64,000 nucleotides of DNA from Delphinapterus leucas. Taxonomy: Eukaryota; Chordata; Mammalia; Artiodactyla; Monodontidae. This document shows positions 24,260 through 36,103 of this stretch, in pieces. The notes beneath the pieces are model-generated. The model ran no database searches, had not been told where the DNA came from, and saw only the letters and a program-made list of their open reading frames with translations. Both the position numbers and the translations under genes were made by a program. The DNA is taken from assembly GCF_002288925.2 (NCBI RefSeq), contig NW_022098021.1, positions 2,333,974-2,397,973 on the forward strand, given 5' to 3'. Within the stretch, counting starts at the first letter, position 1, and each line of letters opens with the position of its first letter.

Positions 24260-25850
24260 TGAAAGAACACCTACTGAATGCTGGCAGAAGACCTCAGGCT
24301 TCCCAAAAGGCAAGAAAATCCCCATATACCTGGCCATATGGCTGACGGGGTCCTGGTGCTCCAGCCTGGTGTCAGGCCTGAGCCTCTGAGATGGGAGAGC
24401 CGAGTTCAGGACACTGGACCACCAGAGGCCTCCCGGCCCCACATAATATCAATTGGAGAGAGCTCTCCCACAGATCTCCGTCTCAACACTAACACCCAGC
24501 TCCACCCAACGGCCAGCAAGCTCCAGTGCTGGGCACCCCATGCCAATCAACTAGCAAGACGGGAACACAACCCCACCCATTAGCAGAGAGGCAGCCTAAA
24601 ATCATAATAAGTTCACAGGCAGCCCAAAACACACCACCAGACGTGGTCCTGCCCACCAGGAAGACAAGATCCAGCCTCATCCACCAGAACACAGGCACCA
24701 GTCCTCTCCACCAGGAAGCCTACACAAAGTGAACCAATCTTACCTACTGGGGGCAGACACCAAAAACAACAGGGACTATGAACCTGCAGCCTGCGAATAG
24801 GAGATCCCAAACACAGTAAGTTAAGCAAAATGAGAAGACAGAGAAACACACAGCAGATGAAGGAGCAAGACAAAAACCCACCAGACCAAACAAATGAAGA
24901 GGAAATAGGCAGTCTACCTGAAAAAGAATTCAGAGTAATGATAGTAAAGATGATCCAAAATCTTGGAAATAGATAGAGAAAATGCAAGAAACGTTTAACA
25001 AGGACCAAGAAGAACTGAAGAGCAAACAAACAATAATGAACAACACAATAAATGAAATTTAAAATTCTCTAGAATGAATCAATAGAATAACTGAGGCAGA
25101 ATAATGGATAAGTGACCTGGAAGATAAAATAGTAGAAATAACTACCACAGAGCAGAATAAAGAAAAAAGAATGAGAAGGATTGAGGACAGTCTCAGACAC
25201 CTCTGGGACAACATTAAACACACCAAAATTCGAATTATAGGGATCCCAGAAGGAGAGAAAAGAAAGGGTCTGAGAAAATATTTGAAGAGATTATAGTTGA
25301 AAACTTCCCTAATATGGGAAAGGAAATAGTCAATCAAGTCCAGGAAGTGCAGAGAGTCCCATACAGGATAAATCCAAGGAGAAACACGCCAAGACACATA
25401 TTAATCAAACTATCAAAAATTAAATACAAAGAAAAAATATTAAAAGCAGCAAGGGAAAAACAACAAATAACATATAAGGGAATCCCCATAAGATTAACAG
25501 CTGATCTTTCAGCAGAAACTCTGCAAGCCAGAGGGCAGTGGCAGGACATATTTAACATGATGAAAGGGAAAAATCTACAACCAAGGTTACTCTACTCAGC
25601 AAGGATCTCACTCAGATTCAATGGAGAAATTAAAACCTTTACAGACAAGCGAAAGTTCAGAGAATTCAGCACCACCAAAGCAGCTTTACAACAAATGCTA
25701 AAGGAACTTCTCTAGGCAGGAAACACAAGAGAAGGAAAAGACCTATAAAAACAAACCCAAAACTATTAAGAAAATGGTAACAGGAACATACATATCGATA
25801 ATTACCTTAAATATAAATGGATAAAATGCTCCAACCAAATTTCACAAATC
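24260..25850 (+). mobile_element. LINE-1 5' part (5' UTR, ORF1, start of ORF2)
   Basis: Plus-strand LINE-1 with a GC-rich 5' leader (to about 24829), a broken ORF1 (24830-25715) and an inter-ORF spacer leading into the first codons of ORF2 ('ttaccttaaatataaatgga' near 25803). It stops soon after, so the 3' two-thirds of the element are missing. This is the reverse of the usual 5' truncation and implies a later deletion or rearrangement. Confidence 0.8.
24830..25715 (+). pseudogene. LINE-1 ORF1p relic
   Basis: ORF1p is the RNA-binding, trimer-forming chaperone of LINE-1. The ATG at 24830 opens a frame (MRRQRNTQQMKEQ) that ends after about 48 codons at a one-base loss followed by TAG. Further stops lie near 25061 and 25105. 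The C-terminal third is open from 25314 to 25715 and contains recognisable ORF1p blocks such as KYKEKILKAAREKQQITYKG, 'IPIRLTADLSAETLQARGQW' and 'LQPRLLYSARISLRFNGEIK'. Not functional as a whole; the open part is probably just relatively undamaged. Confidence 0.88.
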
Positions 25851-26350
25851 CTCACCAGTAACAGCTCATTTGATAAAGTAAATTTATTTGACATCCCATT
25901 CAATAATAAGGGATTGGCTTTTTAATATTTATCATCCATTTATGTTCCTTTTCTTGTGACTATCTTTTGTTTTAATATTTTCACATTTATTTGTGCTACT
26001 ATGATATACACTATGTGACTTACGACATGTAATATACTATATATTCTATTGTATATACTACATAGAAAGGCTTGTCATTTTAATCTTAGCAAGAATGTCT
26101 TTATCTAAACAAATAACAGGTTTTCACTCATCCATGTGCTCATATTTTTTCCTATAGAAACTTTACAAATATTCTGCAAGACCAGAAAGTCTTCAGTCAG
26201 AGTATGACAAGAGACTGTTACCCATATAAGTGCTATACACATTCATAATCTTTTCCATAATCCAAAATGCTCTGAAACTAAAATAATAGGATTTTATAAA
26301 GTTATTTGGAAGCAAAATCTGATATAAGATTATATGCTCATAAAAATCCG
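25851..26350. other. AT-rich intergenic DNA
   Basis: Unassigned, low GC, no exon. Confidence 0.5.
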
Positions 26351-26940
26351 TGGGCTAGGGACTTCCCAATGAGAAATATGAAAGTCAGGTATACAGCAAA
26401 AAAATTCTACCATGTGATCAAATTCAATAATTCTCTGTATTCTGGGACTTCCTTGGTGGCGCAGTGGTTAAGAATCCGCCTGCCAATGCAGGGGACATGG
26501 GTTCGAGCCCTGGTCCGGGAAGGTTCCACATGCCGCGGAGCAATTAAGCCCGTGTGCCACAACTACTGTGCCTGCACTCTAGAGTCCGCAAGGCACAACT
26601 ACTGAAGCCCGTGTGCCTAGAGCTCATGCTCCGCAACAAGAGAAGCCACCACAATGAGAAGCCTGCACACCACAACAAAGAGTAGTCCCCGCTCGCCGCA
26701 ACTAGAGAAAGCCCGCTTGCAGCAACAAAGACCCAACGCAGCCAAAATTAAATAAATTAAATAAATAAATTTTTAAAAATAATAATAATTCTCTGTATTC
26801 TGAATGTGTTTGTGTGCTGTGTGTGTGTTGTGTGTATGTGCCCTGTTCATCATTAATGCCTAAATATATCTCAGATCAACTCAGTTCTGTACTCCTCACT
26901 TCCTGGGTCCTCTTTTCTCCTTCCTGTCCGTGTGTTTTTT
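26351..26940 (+). repeat. Copy A of a diverged related-segment pair
   Basis: With the SINE at 26445-26783 removed, this region parallels 28170-28400: 'tgggctaggga', 'cc.gtgagaaa', 'gtgatc', 'ataattct.ctgtattctg', 'tgttcat.att.atgcc', 'cagatc', 'cttcctgtc'. It could be a local duplication or two copies of an unassigned interspersed repeat. Confidence 0.6.
26445..26783 (+). mobile_element. CHR-type SINE, long form
   Basis: Long form with a perfect 19-base target-site duplication 'aataattctctgtattctg' at 26426-26444 and 26784-26802. It interrupts copy A of the paired segment. Confidence 0.97.
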
Positions 26941-26954
26941 AAAATAGTCTTCAT

Positions 26955-27697
26955 TTTCTGCTTTATAACAAAGTGAATCAGTTATACATATACACATGGT
27001 CCCATATCTCTTCCCTCTTGCATCTCCCTCCCACCCTCCCTATCCCACCCCTCTAGGTGGTCACAAACCACCTAGCTGATCTCCCTGTGCTATAACTGAT
27101 TCACTTTGTTATAAAGCAGAAACTAACACACCATTGTAAAGCAATTATACTCCAATAAAGATGTTAAAAAGATGTGGCACATATATACAATGGAATATTA
27201 CTCAGCCATAAAAAGAAACGAAATTGAGTTATTTGTAGTGAGGTAGATGGACCTAGAGTCTGTCATACAGAGTGAAGTAAGTCAGAAAGAGAAAAATAAA
27301 TACCGTATGCTAACACATATATATGGAATCTAAAAAAAAAAAAAAGGATCATGAACCTAGGGGCAAGACGGGAATAAAGACACAGACCTACTAGAGAATG
27401 GACTTGAGGACACAGGGAGGGGGAAGGGTGAGCTGTGACAAAGTGAGAGAGTGGCATGGATATATATACACTACCAAATGTAAAATAGATAGCTACTGGG
27501 AAGCAGCCGCATAGCACAGGGAGATCAGCTCGGTGCTTTGTGACCACCTAGAGGGGTGGGATAGGGAGGGGGGGAGGGAGGGAGACACAAGAGGGAAGAG
27601 ATACGGGGACATATGTATAACTGATTCACTTTGTTATAAAGCAGAAACTAACACACCACTGTAAAGCAATTATACTCCAATAAAGATGTTAAAGAAT
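26955..27697 (+). mobile_element. Rearranged LINE-1 3' end insertion
   Basis: Flanked by a 14-base duplication 'aaaatagtcttcat' at 26941-26954 and 27698-27711. Inside are three blocks: 26955-27093 is the LINE-1 3' UTR in inverse orientation; 27094-27172 is the 3' terminal UTR forward; 27173-27697 is the end of ORF2 plus the full 3' UTR forward ('ggaatattactcagcc' to 'ccaataaagatgttaaa'). Confidence 0.9.
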
Positions 27698-27711
27698 AAA
27701 ATAGTCTTCAT

Positions 27712-28169
27712 ATACCCTCTACTCAGTGAGGATAATCATATATTTTGCATCATACATTCAAACTCTCTGCAGATATATTGATTCATTTGATTCAAAAAAA
27801 CATAATATTTCCATCAGTTAAAAAAAGAACTTCTATTCTCAAGGATTCTGGATAAGGGACTGTGGATGTTAATATCAATTATAAAAGAATTCTGTTTCAC
27901 AGACTCAGCACTCACACATATCCACCTTCTGGCATGAAGTCAAACTAAACAATCATTTAGGTATATTTGCAAGTGACTGTAGCAGAATGCCACTGCATCC
28001 ATGATTTTTTAAAAAATACAAATTCATACTAAAATCAGGTTATGACTGAAAGAAAAAGAAAATTTGGAAAAAAAGGTGTTTTCCAGTGAAATTGTCTAGA
28101 TCTTCTTCAGTCTCTTTACAAGAGTCCTTTGTAGAAATAATAATTCTACTTAGCTGTGTGTAAAACTGG
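27712..28169. other. Intergenic, nothing recognised
   Basis: AT-rich DNA between the LINE-1 end and copy B of the paired segment. Confidence 0.5.
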
Positions 28170-28400
28170 TGGGCTAGGGATTCCCCAGTGAGAAACAGAA
28201 AAGTACAGTACGCACCAGAATAGCCCCCCCCCGTGATCTAAGCTCATAAATTCTACTGTATTCTGAGTGTATACATGCTATGCATTTTGTGTGTCTATGT
28301 CATGTTCATTATGATGCCAAGACAGATCTCGAATCTCTTCAATTCTGCATTCCTACTTCCAAGTCCTCTTCTCTCCATCCTGTCTACATTATCCCTAAGA
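28170..28400 (+). repeat. Copy B of a diverged related-segment pair
   Basis: Partner of 26351-26940. It lacks the SINE and LINE-1 seen in copy A. Its right end ('gatctcatctctctcatggc') resembles an L2 motif, so an L2 origin of both copies is possible. Confidence 0.55.
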
Positions 28401-28434
28401 GATCTCATCTCTCTCATGGCTTCAAATTTCCTGT

Positions 28435-28885
28435 GCTGGACCCAATAAAGACCCCCAAAGATGTTCACAACCGTGTAAGGCTATACATTACTTTACATGG
28501 CAAAAGGGACTTTGCAGATATGGTTAAGGATCTCAAGATGGGGCGATTATCTGAAATTATCTGGGTCAGAATCAGAGAACGTGACGCAATGACGGAAGCA
28601 CGGGTGTTGATCAGAGAGAGAGAGTTGCAGCTCCTACCTGGACAGTGTGAAGATGGAGGGGTCGCTGAGCTGAGGAGGGCAGGCAGCCTCTAGAAGCTGG
28701 AACAGACTCGGAGATGGATACTTCTGGAGGCTCCAGAAGGAACACAGGCCTGCTGACACGTCGACGTCAGCTCGGGGAAACATTTCAGACTGCTGACTTC
28801 CAGAACTGTAAGATGATAAATATGCACTGCTTTAAGCCAAATACATTTGTGGTAATTTATAACAGGAGCAATAAGAAAATAACAC
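28435..28885 (+). mobile_element. LTR remnant, MaLR/MLT1-like
   Basis: Plus-strand old LTR: 'gacccccaaagatgttcaca', 'ttacatggcaaaagggactt', 'tgcagatatggttaagg', 'ctctagaagctgga', 'ggctccagaaggaacacagg', 'cttccagaactgtaagat', 'ttaagccaaatacatttgtg'. The 137-codon frame 28280-28693 crosses its boundary and is not a gene. Confidence 0.65.
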
Positions 28886-30325
28886 ATTCCCCTACCAGCA
28901 GACAATTCCCGTTTGAGAATGAGTGAGACTAGGCTGCTGAGTTCCAGACCTATGTCCTGATTTCCATTTGGCGTCTCCACCTGCATGTTTCAGAGGGACT
29001 TAAAACTTAGCACGGTCCAAAGGACACATGCTCTGTGAAAGTCATGGACATTACAATAAACTACAGCTGTGGAAAAGAAACTTAAATGCAGGACGAAATC
29101 TGTGTAACCTAGGTACACAGTTTACTGGTTCAGGACAGTAAACAATGAATGAATGACCTTAAATAATAAGAAATATTGCCCCCAAAGAATTATCATAATG
29201 CAAATAAGTCATCTGCTTAAAAAACTTTTGACATCAATTACAATATCTCTTAAAAGACTTTAGAATTTTAATTATCTAAAGGTTATTGTTTTAAAAATTT
29301 GGGTTAAGAGAAACTTTTTTCTATCATGCTATTCTTTTAACTTCCTGGAAGAGAGAAGCCAAAAAAGTAATTAAAATACTGAAAGTGTAAGGGATTATCA
29401 TCACCAGAGTATCTTCAAAAACAAAATAAAACAAAACAACACAAAAAAATAATTAAAAACTTGCTAGAGTCTTTTAGGTCATTGGCTTCCAGTGAAAAAT
29501 CATACTAAACACGGACTAATTAAACCAGGGCTTTCATTGTAGATAACGCTAACTCTATGAAACGGCAAGAGAAAAATAAATTATACGTTGATCGAGGGTA
29601 AGTCATGAAAAAGTCAATAGGGCTTGTAAAATATTAGGAAACACGTGGGGAGAGACTTAAATGTCCGAAATACTACTCTTTCAGAAATTATTTGATTGGG
29701 TTTTACCACCATGAAAACCTTCATGTTCTCAAAATATCACTAAGTCCTCAAAATTACCCATGCATATGAATATTTGTATATGAACACACAGACAGATATC
29801 TAGATATACATGTATAACTTAACCCATTAAAGTTAGTATCTTTCTTTTAACATGGGAAACTGGTGGCTTTTGCAAAGTAACCTCCTCAGCGATAATGTCA
29901 TCCTGTCTATGAACTCTTAAACTTCACTTCATGTCTGAACATTCAAAGCTCAAATCTCTCACCAAAGTACAAAATGAATTTCAAAGAAATGGACCAAAGG
30001 ATGGCTGGTATCTGCATATATACATACCAATAAAGTGCATCTGCTACGACTGTGTTAGCAATAACGGCTGCATGTACTACCGAGTATTTCAAGCTTCAGA
30101 CCCTATTGATAGCACTGCGCCAACACTTATTACAAGGCTGTTGCCTGTAGATCTTTCACAAGGTCCAGCTGAGAACTACACCGTGTCATCTGCCTCCTGT
30201 TGATGCTGAATGGGAACTGTGGCGAACAGCCCAGGCACTGGGATATTTTAATTAAATTAATATTTCGATTACTATTGCAAAAAATTATAATGCCACGACT
30301 ACCGATAAATAAGATTTGAGCTCTG
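28886..30325. other. Intergenic, nothing recognised
   Basis: About 1.4 kb of AT-rich DNA. The 90-codon plus frame 29931-30203 has no recognisable motif. Confidence 0.5.
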
Positions 30326-30500
30326 TGCTAAGTGCTTTATCTGCTTCTCGCATTTAAACCTCGCTGCAACCCTTCAAAACAAATATTATTCATGTAAAAC
30401 ACTTCTTACAAGTGAATATACTGAGTAAAGAGAGGTTAAGTAACTTGCAGAGGTTGCACAGGTAGGGAGGGGTAGAGTCGAAATTCAAACCCGATTATGT
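30326..30500 (-). mobile_element. MIR SINE remnant
   Basis: Antisense MIR, well preserved order: 'ctctgtgctaagtgctttat', 'ctcgctgcaacccttca', 'agagaggttaagtaacttgc', 'gaggttgcacaggtag', 'tcgaaattcaaacccg'. Confidence 0.85.
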
Positions 30501-30929
30501 TAACACTAGAATGTATTTTTGAATAAAACATTCATGGGTGTGTTAGAAATAAGTAACACATATCATTTTTAGTCATTTTAAAAAGCAGTGAATACGTAAT
30601 AACAGACTACCTGATGACCGCACGAAATTGTTACAAAATAAATTTGTAGGGTCTGTTTCAGCATAAAGAATAAATGAGAAAATAGATACGTGCAGAAAAC
30701 ACATTTTGTAAATCCCATTATGTTGCCAGAAATGACTGTCTATCTGGGGAAGAATGATGACCACTTATTACGTATCATATTCAAAATTAAATTCTAGATG
30801 ATTCGATATTTAAAACATAAACAAGGTTTTAAACGTCTAGAAATATTAAGAAAGTGTTTGGAAACTAAAGATTTAACTAGAATATTTTTTTAAATAACAG
30901 AACAGAGCGTGCTGAAGCAGAATGCAATC
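30501..30929. other. Intergenic, nothing recognised
   Basis: AT-rich unassigned DNA. Confidence 0.5.
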
Positions 30930-31970
30930 ATCTTTTTACTGAGGTATGACTGACACACAACAACATATTAGTTTCAGGTGAACAATATAATGGCTTGATA
31001 TTTGTACGTGCTGTAAGTCTAGTTAACATCTCTCATCATGCACAGTTATTTGTTTTCTTGTGATTAAAAGCTTTTAAGGTCTGCTCTCTTAGCAATTTTC
31101 AAACCTGCAACACAGTACTGTTAACTATGGCCACGATGCTGTACTTTACATCTCCATGACTATTTAATAACTGGAAGTCTGCACCGTCTGACCCCTTCAC
31201 CCACTTCATCCACCCCTAGCCCCTTCTCTGGCCACCACAAACCAACCTGCTCTCTTCTGTTCTCTGTATCTGTGAGCTGTCTTTTTTTTTCCTGTTCCAA
31301 ATATGTGAAATCGTACGGTATTTATCTTTCTCTGTGTGACATATTTCATTTAGCATAATGCCCTCAATGTCCATCCGTGTTGTCAAAAATGACAAGACTT
31401 TTTGTGATTTCTTTTTTTATGGCTCAGTAATATTCCATTGTATAAATATGCCATCTTCTCTTTATCCATTTATCCGTCAATGGACGTGTAGGTTGTTACC
31501 ATAACTTGGCTATTGTAAATAATACTGAATTTGAACTTGAGGGTGCATACACCTTTCTGAGTTAATATTTTCTTTTTCTTCAGAAAAATACCCAGAAGTG
31601 TGATTGCTGATAGCTCTATTTTTAAATTTCTGAGGAACCTCCACACTACCTTCCACAGTGGCTGCACCAATTTGCATTCCCACCAGCAGTGCACAAAGGC
31701 TCCCTCTTCTCCACACCCTCACCAACACTTGTTATCTCTTGTCTTTTTGATAACAGCCATTCTAACAGGTGTGGGGTGATATCTCATAGTGGTTTTGATT
31801 TGCATTTCCTTATGATTAGTGATGCTGAACACCTTTTCATGTACCCGTTGGCCACCTGTATGTCCTCTTTGGAAAAATGTCTATTCGGATACCCTGCCCA
31901 TTTTTGACTGGATTGTTTGGGTTTTTTGCTATTGAGTTACATGAGTTCTTTACTATACATTTATATTCGT
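30930..31970 (-). mobile_element. LINE-1 (L1MA/B type) 3' end
   Basis: Antisense LINE-1 3' UTR and ORF2 C-terminal end: 'actgaggtatgactgacaca', 'ctggccaccacaaacc', 'atggctcagtaatattccat', 'gcattcccaccagcagtgca', 'tgcatttccttatgattagt'. The minus frames at 31470-31728 are ORF2 tail relics broken by a frame change. Confidence 0.92.
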
Positions 31971-32004
31971 GCTGGGCACAGTTGGCCAAGTTAAGAACTT
32001 ACAT

Positions 32005-32160
32005 TTTACCTGGAGTGAGATAGGAACCACCTAGGAACCATATTTTGAGCAAAGAAGTGACAGGGTCGGGCTTAAGTTTTAAAAGAATCATTCTGGCTGT
32101 TACGTGAAGAATAGATTATCAGGGGCCGAGGGTAGAAGCAAAGACACCCGGATCTTCATA
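32005..32160 (-). mobile_element. L2 remnant (internal part)
   Basis: Antisense L2: 'aagaagtgacagggtcgggc', 'aagaatcattctggctgtta', 'gaatagattatcaggggc'. Confidence 0.55.
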
Positions 32161-32194
32161 TTTACTCTCCGGTGGCCTTCTACCTTAAGTGTCT

Positions 32195-32410
32195 ACGAAT
32201 GCATTGGTCTACTTTCATGTACCTCATGCATCCGGTTTACTGAATGCTTCTGTGCCAGGCACTATGCCACACACCAGGGCACAAAGGTGATGCGGCACAG
32301 GTCCTGCTCTCTAGGACCTCCAATTTAGTGGAAGGCACTGAAGCAAAAACCCCGTAACACGCAGAGTGTAGGTGCTATAACAGAGGGTTGTACCAAGTAT
32401 TATCAGAGGA
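32195..32410 (-). mobile_element. L2 3' end remnant
   Basis: Antisense L2 3' end: 'ctgaatgcttctgtgccagg', 'cactatgccacac', 'ggtcctgctctctaggacct', 'gtgtaggtgctataacagag'. Because the 3' end lies downstream of the internal L2 part at 32005-32160, these are two separate insertions. Confidence 0.6.
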
Positions 32411-33789
32411 ACGATAATGAATTCTATGATTATTCATTTCTCTTCTAATAATTTCTGATGACTCCTGGGAGGTAAAGAAGGAGAAAACCAGGGCTGTGCA
32501 CCACATGATCTGTCGACAAGGAGCAGAAGGAAGAGAAGATTCCAGCAAGTCCCCAAGCGCACATGGAATGCAGCCGTGAAGACTTCAGCGGAATAGATCT
32601 GTCCATGCTTGAAAGTTAATACCTAGTAAAACATAGCATGGAAATGATGGAAAAAATACGGAGACATAAGTGAAAGAAAACACAACTTAGGAGACCTTGA
32701 GGTGCTGCCAAACTATGGACTTACTTTCCTGCAGGAGTCAGGGAAAGGCTTTAGAAAATGATTTATGTCCTAAAACATTCTGGAAGACCTCTGTGCAATA
32801 AGAGCAAGTCCCACTGAAAGTACAGGCTGAGATGAACACACAACAGACAGGTTTTCCTAAATTATAACCTACCAGCTTGAAAAGAGGAAATGCACCTTCC
32901 CAAGACTTCACTGATCTCTAGTCACTGTGGATCCATACAGGACTCCACCATAACCAGAGAGGACAAAGCCCAAGTAAGATGGGGACCATGACAGAGCCAA
33001 TGCAGATGTGTTTAAGACATGGAAGTTTGAAAATAAAGAGATGAGAAAACACCGGCCAGGTAATTGCTATAAAAATGAAAACTGACTTCGAGAAATGTAT
33101 ATTTGACAAAACTGAGGACAGGGTCAAAGTATTGAGTGTGATGAGGGCAAATGCTTTATATTGATAAAGGTACCTTCATCGAAAGGTCAAAAAACTTAAG
33201 GACTGAACAGCATCGCTTTGAAATATATAAAGAAAATATTTTCAAAAAATACGAAGAGAAACTGTCAAAACCAGAACTACTGGCAAGTCACGCTGAAAAA
33301 AATAATGGTATAAAGAATCTGAATATCACACACATCCAGCTTGGTATGAGATATATATATATACTTATATATATATAATTGTGTAGCAAACAAACTGAAA
33401 CTATGCATTCTTTTCAAACACCATGGGACAGTTGCAGTAATTAGCCAGATGTTAGGTTACCAAAAAATTCTTTTAGAAAGTCCCAAAGCAGAAATTACAC
33501 AGCCCAAGTTCTGATTACAATGTCACAAAACCAGACAGTGAACAACCAAAGGCTAGCCCCAAAGAACTTTCCACTCAGAAATGTTAAATCGCTCTTCTAA
33601 ATGACTCAGGATAAAGAAAAACTTAAAATTAAAGGCTATTCAGAAATGAGTGAGAATAAAACACCATATATCAAAACACAGAATTTGGACAAAGCATTAA
33701 TCAAGGAAAATTTGACTGTGAGGGCATTTACTAGAAATGGAGAAAAATGGGAAATATATGAGCAAAGGAGTCAATTCAATACAGTAGAA
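32411..33789. other. Intergenic, nothing recognised
   Basis: No family assigned. It contains a (TA)n patch at 33350-33378. The 114-codon frame 33601-33945 runs into a MIR and has no motif. Confidence 0.45.
33350..33378. repeat. (TA)n simple repeat
   Basis: Two TA tracts separated by 'ctt'. Confidence 0.9.
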
Positions 33790-34045
33790 AGAGCAGTGGT
33801 CCAAACGCACAGCAAGGAGCATCAAGCCAGGGGATGTGGAATGAGTTCCAGAGCCAGGCTCTGGGGTAGAATCCTCCTCTCTCCAACTTGGTCCTCAGGA
33901 GGTATTTCACCTCTCCGTGCCTCAGGCTTCCCATCAGCGAACTAGGGCTCTCATCGTTTTGTTAGAGGATTAGGTGAGATAATGTGGATAAAATTCTTAG
34001 GAGAGCACCTGACACATGGTCAGCACCAAATAAATACCAATATAA
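33790..34045 (+). mobile_element. MIR SINE remnant
   Basis: Plus-strand MIR: 'ctccgtgcctcaggcttccc', 'atcagcgaactagggctctc', 'ggattaggtgagataatgtg', 'gcacctgacacatggtcagc' and 'caccaaataaatacc'. Confidence 0.85.
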
Positions 34046-34249
34046 GCTTATTTTAAGAGGAAGGCAACAAGGTAATTCAATTAGTCAAGGACTCATTTTC
34101 TAGGGGCAGAGGTGGAGGCAAGAGCAGGTTGCGTTTTCTGTAGTAAGAGCCCTTTACCGGAATCTCAGTTCCTCCAAGTATGCTGCGGTAGAGAGCACAC
34201 TGAGGTCGGAGCAGTGCACATCGATCAGTAATGGAATCTACCCAACATT

Positions 34250-35930
34250 TAGGGAGACGTTAGTGCTAATTCTACACAAACCCTTTCAGAGAACGGGCAA
34301 TGAACAGCCACCTTCCAGCTCATTTTATGAGAGCTGCATAACCTTGATTAAAAAACTTGAACAGGACATTCCAAGAAAAAAATTAGCCCATCTCTTGTAC
34401 GAACATAGATGCAACACTCTTAAACAAAATACCTGCCAACCAAATCCAGTTACATATAAAGGGATAACATGAGTGACCCAGCTGAACATATTCTAGACAC
34501 ACAAAGTTGGCTTACCATCAGAAAAAAATCAACCAATGTAATTCATAAAGGAGAAAATTAAATAGAATAAATTAGAATAAAGGAAAAACGCATAGAATTA
34601 TCTCAATCTATGCAGAAAAATATTTGAAAAAAATTCAACATCATCTGATAATTTTAAATCTTAGCAACTAGAAATAGAAGGAAGTTCCTTTAGTCTAAAA
34701 GACAATAGCTGTAAAAACATTACACACCATGGTGAAATGCTGAACACTTCTATTTAAGACTGGGAAACCATCTTGGATGCTCAGTCTCCCCTTCCATTCA
34801 CCACAGTATTGGAGATCGTAGCCAGAGCAGTAAAACAAGAAAAAGAAATCAGGAGCATTGATTAGAAATGCAGGAATGTGATCAACATTTTGTGTAGGTA
34901 ACATGATTATGCACATAAAAATAAAAACTAATCTACAAATAAACATTAAAATTAATATTTGAGTTTAGTAATGTTATTTTATATAAGGCTAATACATGAG
35001 ACTAAACCTCTTTCTCCATATCAAAACAAAGGGAATTTTTTATTTAAAAAAATAATTTTAAACAAACCTAATGAAATGTGCAAAATTTCTACATAGAAAA
35101 CTGTAAAACACTGAAAGAAATAAAGAATGAAGGAAAAGAATAAAGGACACGCGAGGACTTCCCTGGTGGCTCAGTGGTTAAGAATCCACCCGCCAATGTA
35201 GGGGACACAGGTTCGAGCCCTGTTCCAGGAATATCCCACATGCCGCGGAGCAGCTAAGCCTGTGTACCACAACTACTGAGCCTGCACTCTAAAGCCCGTT
35301 AGCCGCAACTACTGAGCCCGCGTGCCGCAACTACTGAAGCCCGCTAACCCTAGAGCCCGTGCTCCGCAACAAGAGAAGCCACCGCAATGAGAAGCCTGCG
35401 CACCGCAACGAAGAGTAGCCCCTGTTCACCGCAACTAGAGAAAGAGCACGTGCAGCAACGAAGACTCAATGCAGCCATAAATAAATAAATTTATTAAAAA
35501 AAAAAAAAAAGAATAAAGGACATGCCATGTTCATAGATTGGAAGAAGCAACATTGTCAAGATGTTCATTCTCCCCAAATTGATTTACAGATTCAATGAAT
35601 TATCACTCAAACTCCAATAGGTTCCTTTGTGAAACTGGCAGCTGGTTCTAAAATCTACATGGTAACGTGAAGGACCAAGAGTAGCCAAAAGAGAAGAACA
35701 GGGTGGAATGACTTGCTCTAATGGACATCAAGATTTATTTCTAAACGACGGTGGTGAAGCAGTATGGTATTGGGTGCAGAGACAGACAGACCAATAGGAC
35801 AGAAGTGAGAGCTCACACGTGGGCACTGGATTTATGACTAGGACAGTATGGGAAGCACAGCGTATGGTCTCCTGGAGAAAAAGGGCTGCGAAATTCTGGG
35901 TATGCATAGGGAAAAACATGGAATAACCTC
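34250..35930 (+). mobile_element. LINE-1 ORF2 fragment with SINE insertion
   Basis: Plus-strand LINE-1 ORF2 relic from the reverse-transcriptase region ('cataaaggagaaaatt', 'ctatgcagaaaaatatttga', 'gtaacatgattatgcac') to C-terminal sequence ('agtagccaaaagagaagaac', 'aaagggctgcgaaattctgg'). A SINE interrupts it at 35153-35509. Many stops. Confidence 0.8.
35153..35509 (+). mobile_element. CHR-type SINE, long form
   Basis: Inserted in LINE-1, with target-site duplication 'agaataaaggaca' at 35137-35149 and 35510-35522 (extending with one mismatch). Long form with tandem 'ccgcaactactgag' units and poly-A. Confidence 0.95.
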
Positions 35931-35934
35931 TGAT

Positions 35935-36103
35935 TCACATCTGATCATTAGATCTAACAATGTAGAGGCTGTTCGTGACGCTATCGCACACAGTTTTCAT
36001 GGAGTGACGGGGACTGAAACCTGATTAGTACAGATTCAGAAGAGATTGGAAGAAGAGGAAACTGTGATAGAAAATGCAGACAACTCCTTCCAGGAGTTTT
36101 GAT
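35935..36103 (-). mobile_element. L2 remnant
   Basis: Antisense L2: 'atcattagatctaacaatgt', 'cagttttcatggagtgacgg', 'gaaacctgattagtacag', 'agacaactccttccaggagt'. It lies between two LINE-1 pieces. Confidence 0.6.

Noticed and set aside
28280..28693. 137-codon plus frame
   Set aside because: Crosses from copy B of the paired segment into an LTR remnant; the second half is LTR sequence.
28435..28885. CRISPR array, operon or other bacterial features, considered across the window
   Set aside because: No direct-repeat/spacer array or ribosome-binding pattern; the repeat content is plainly mammalian.
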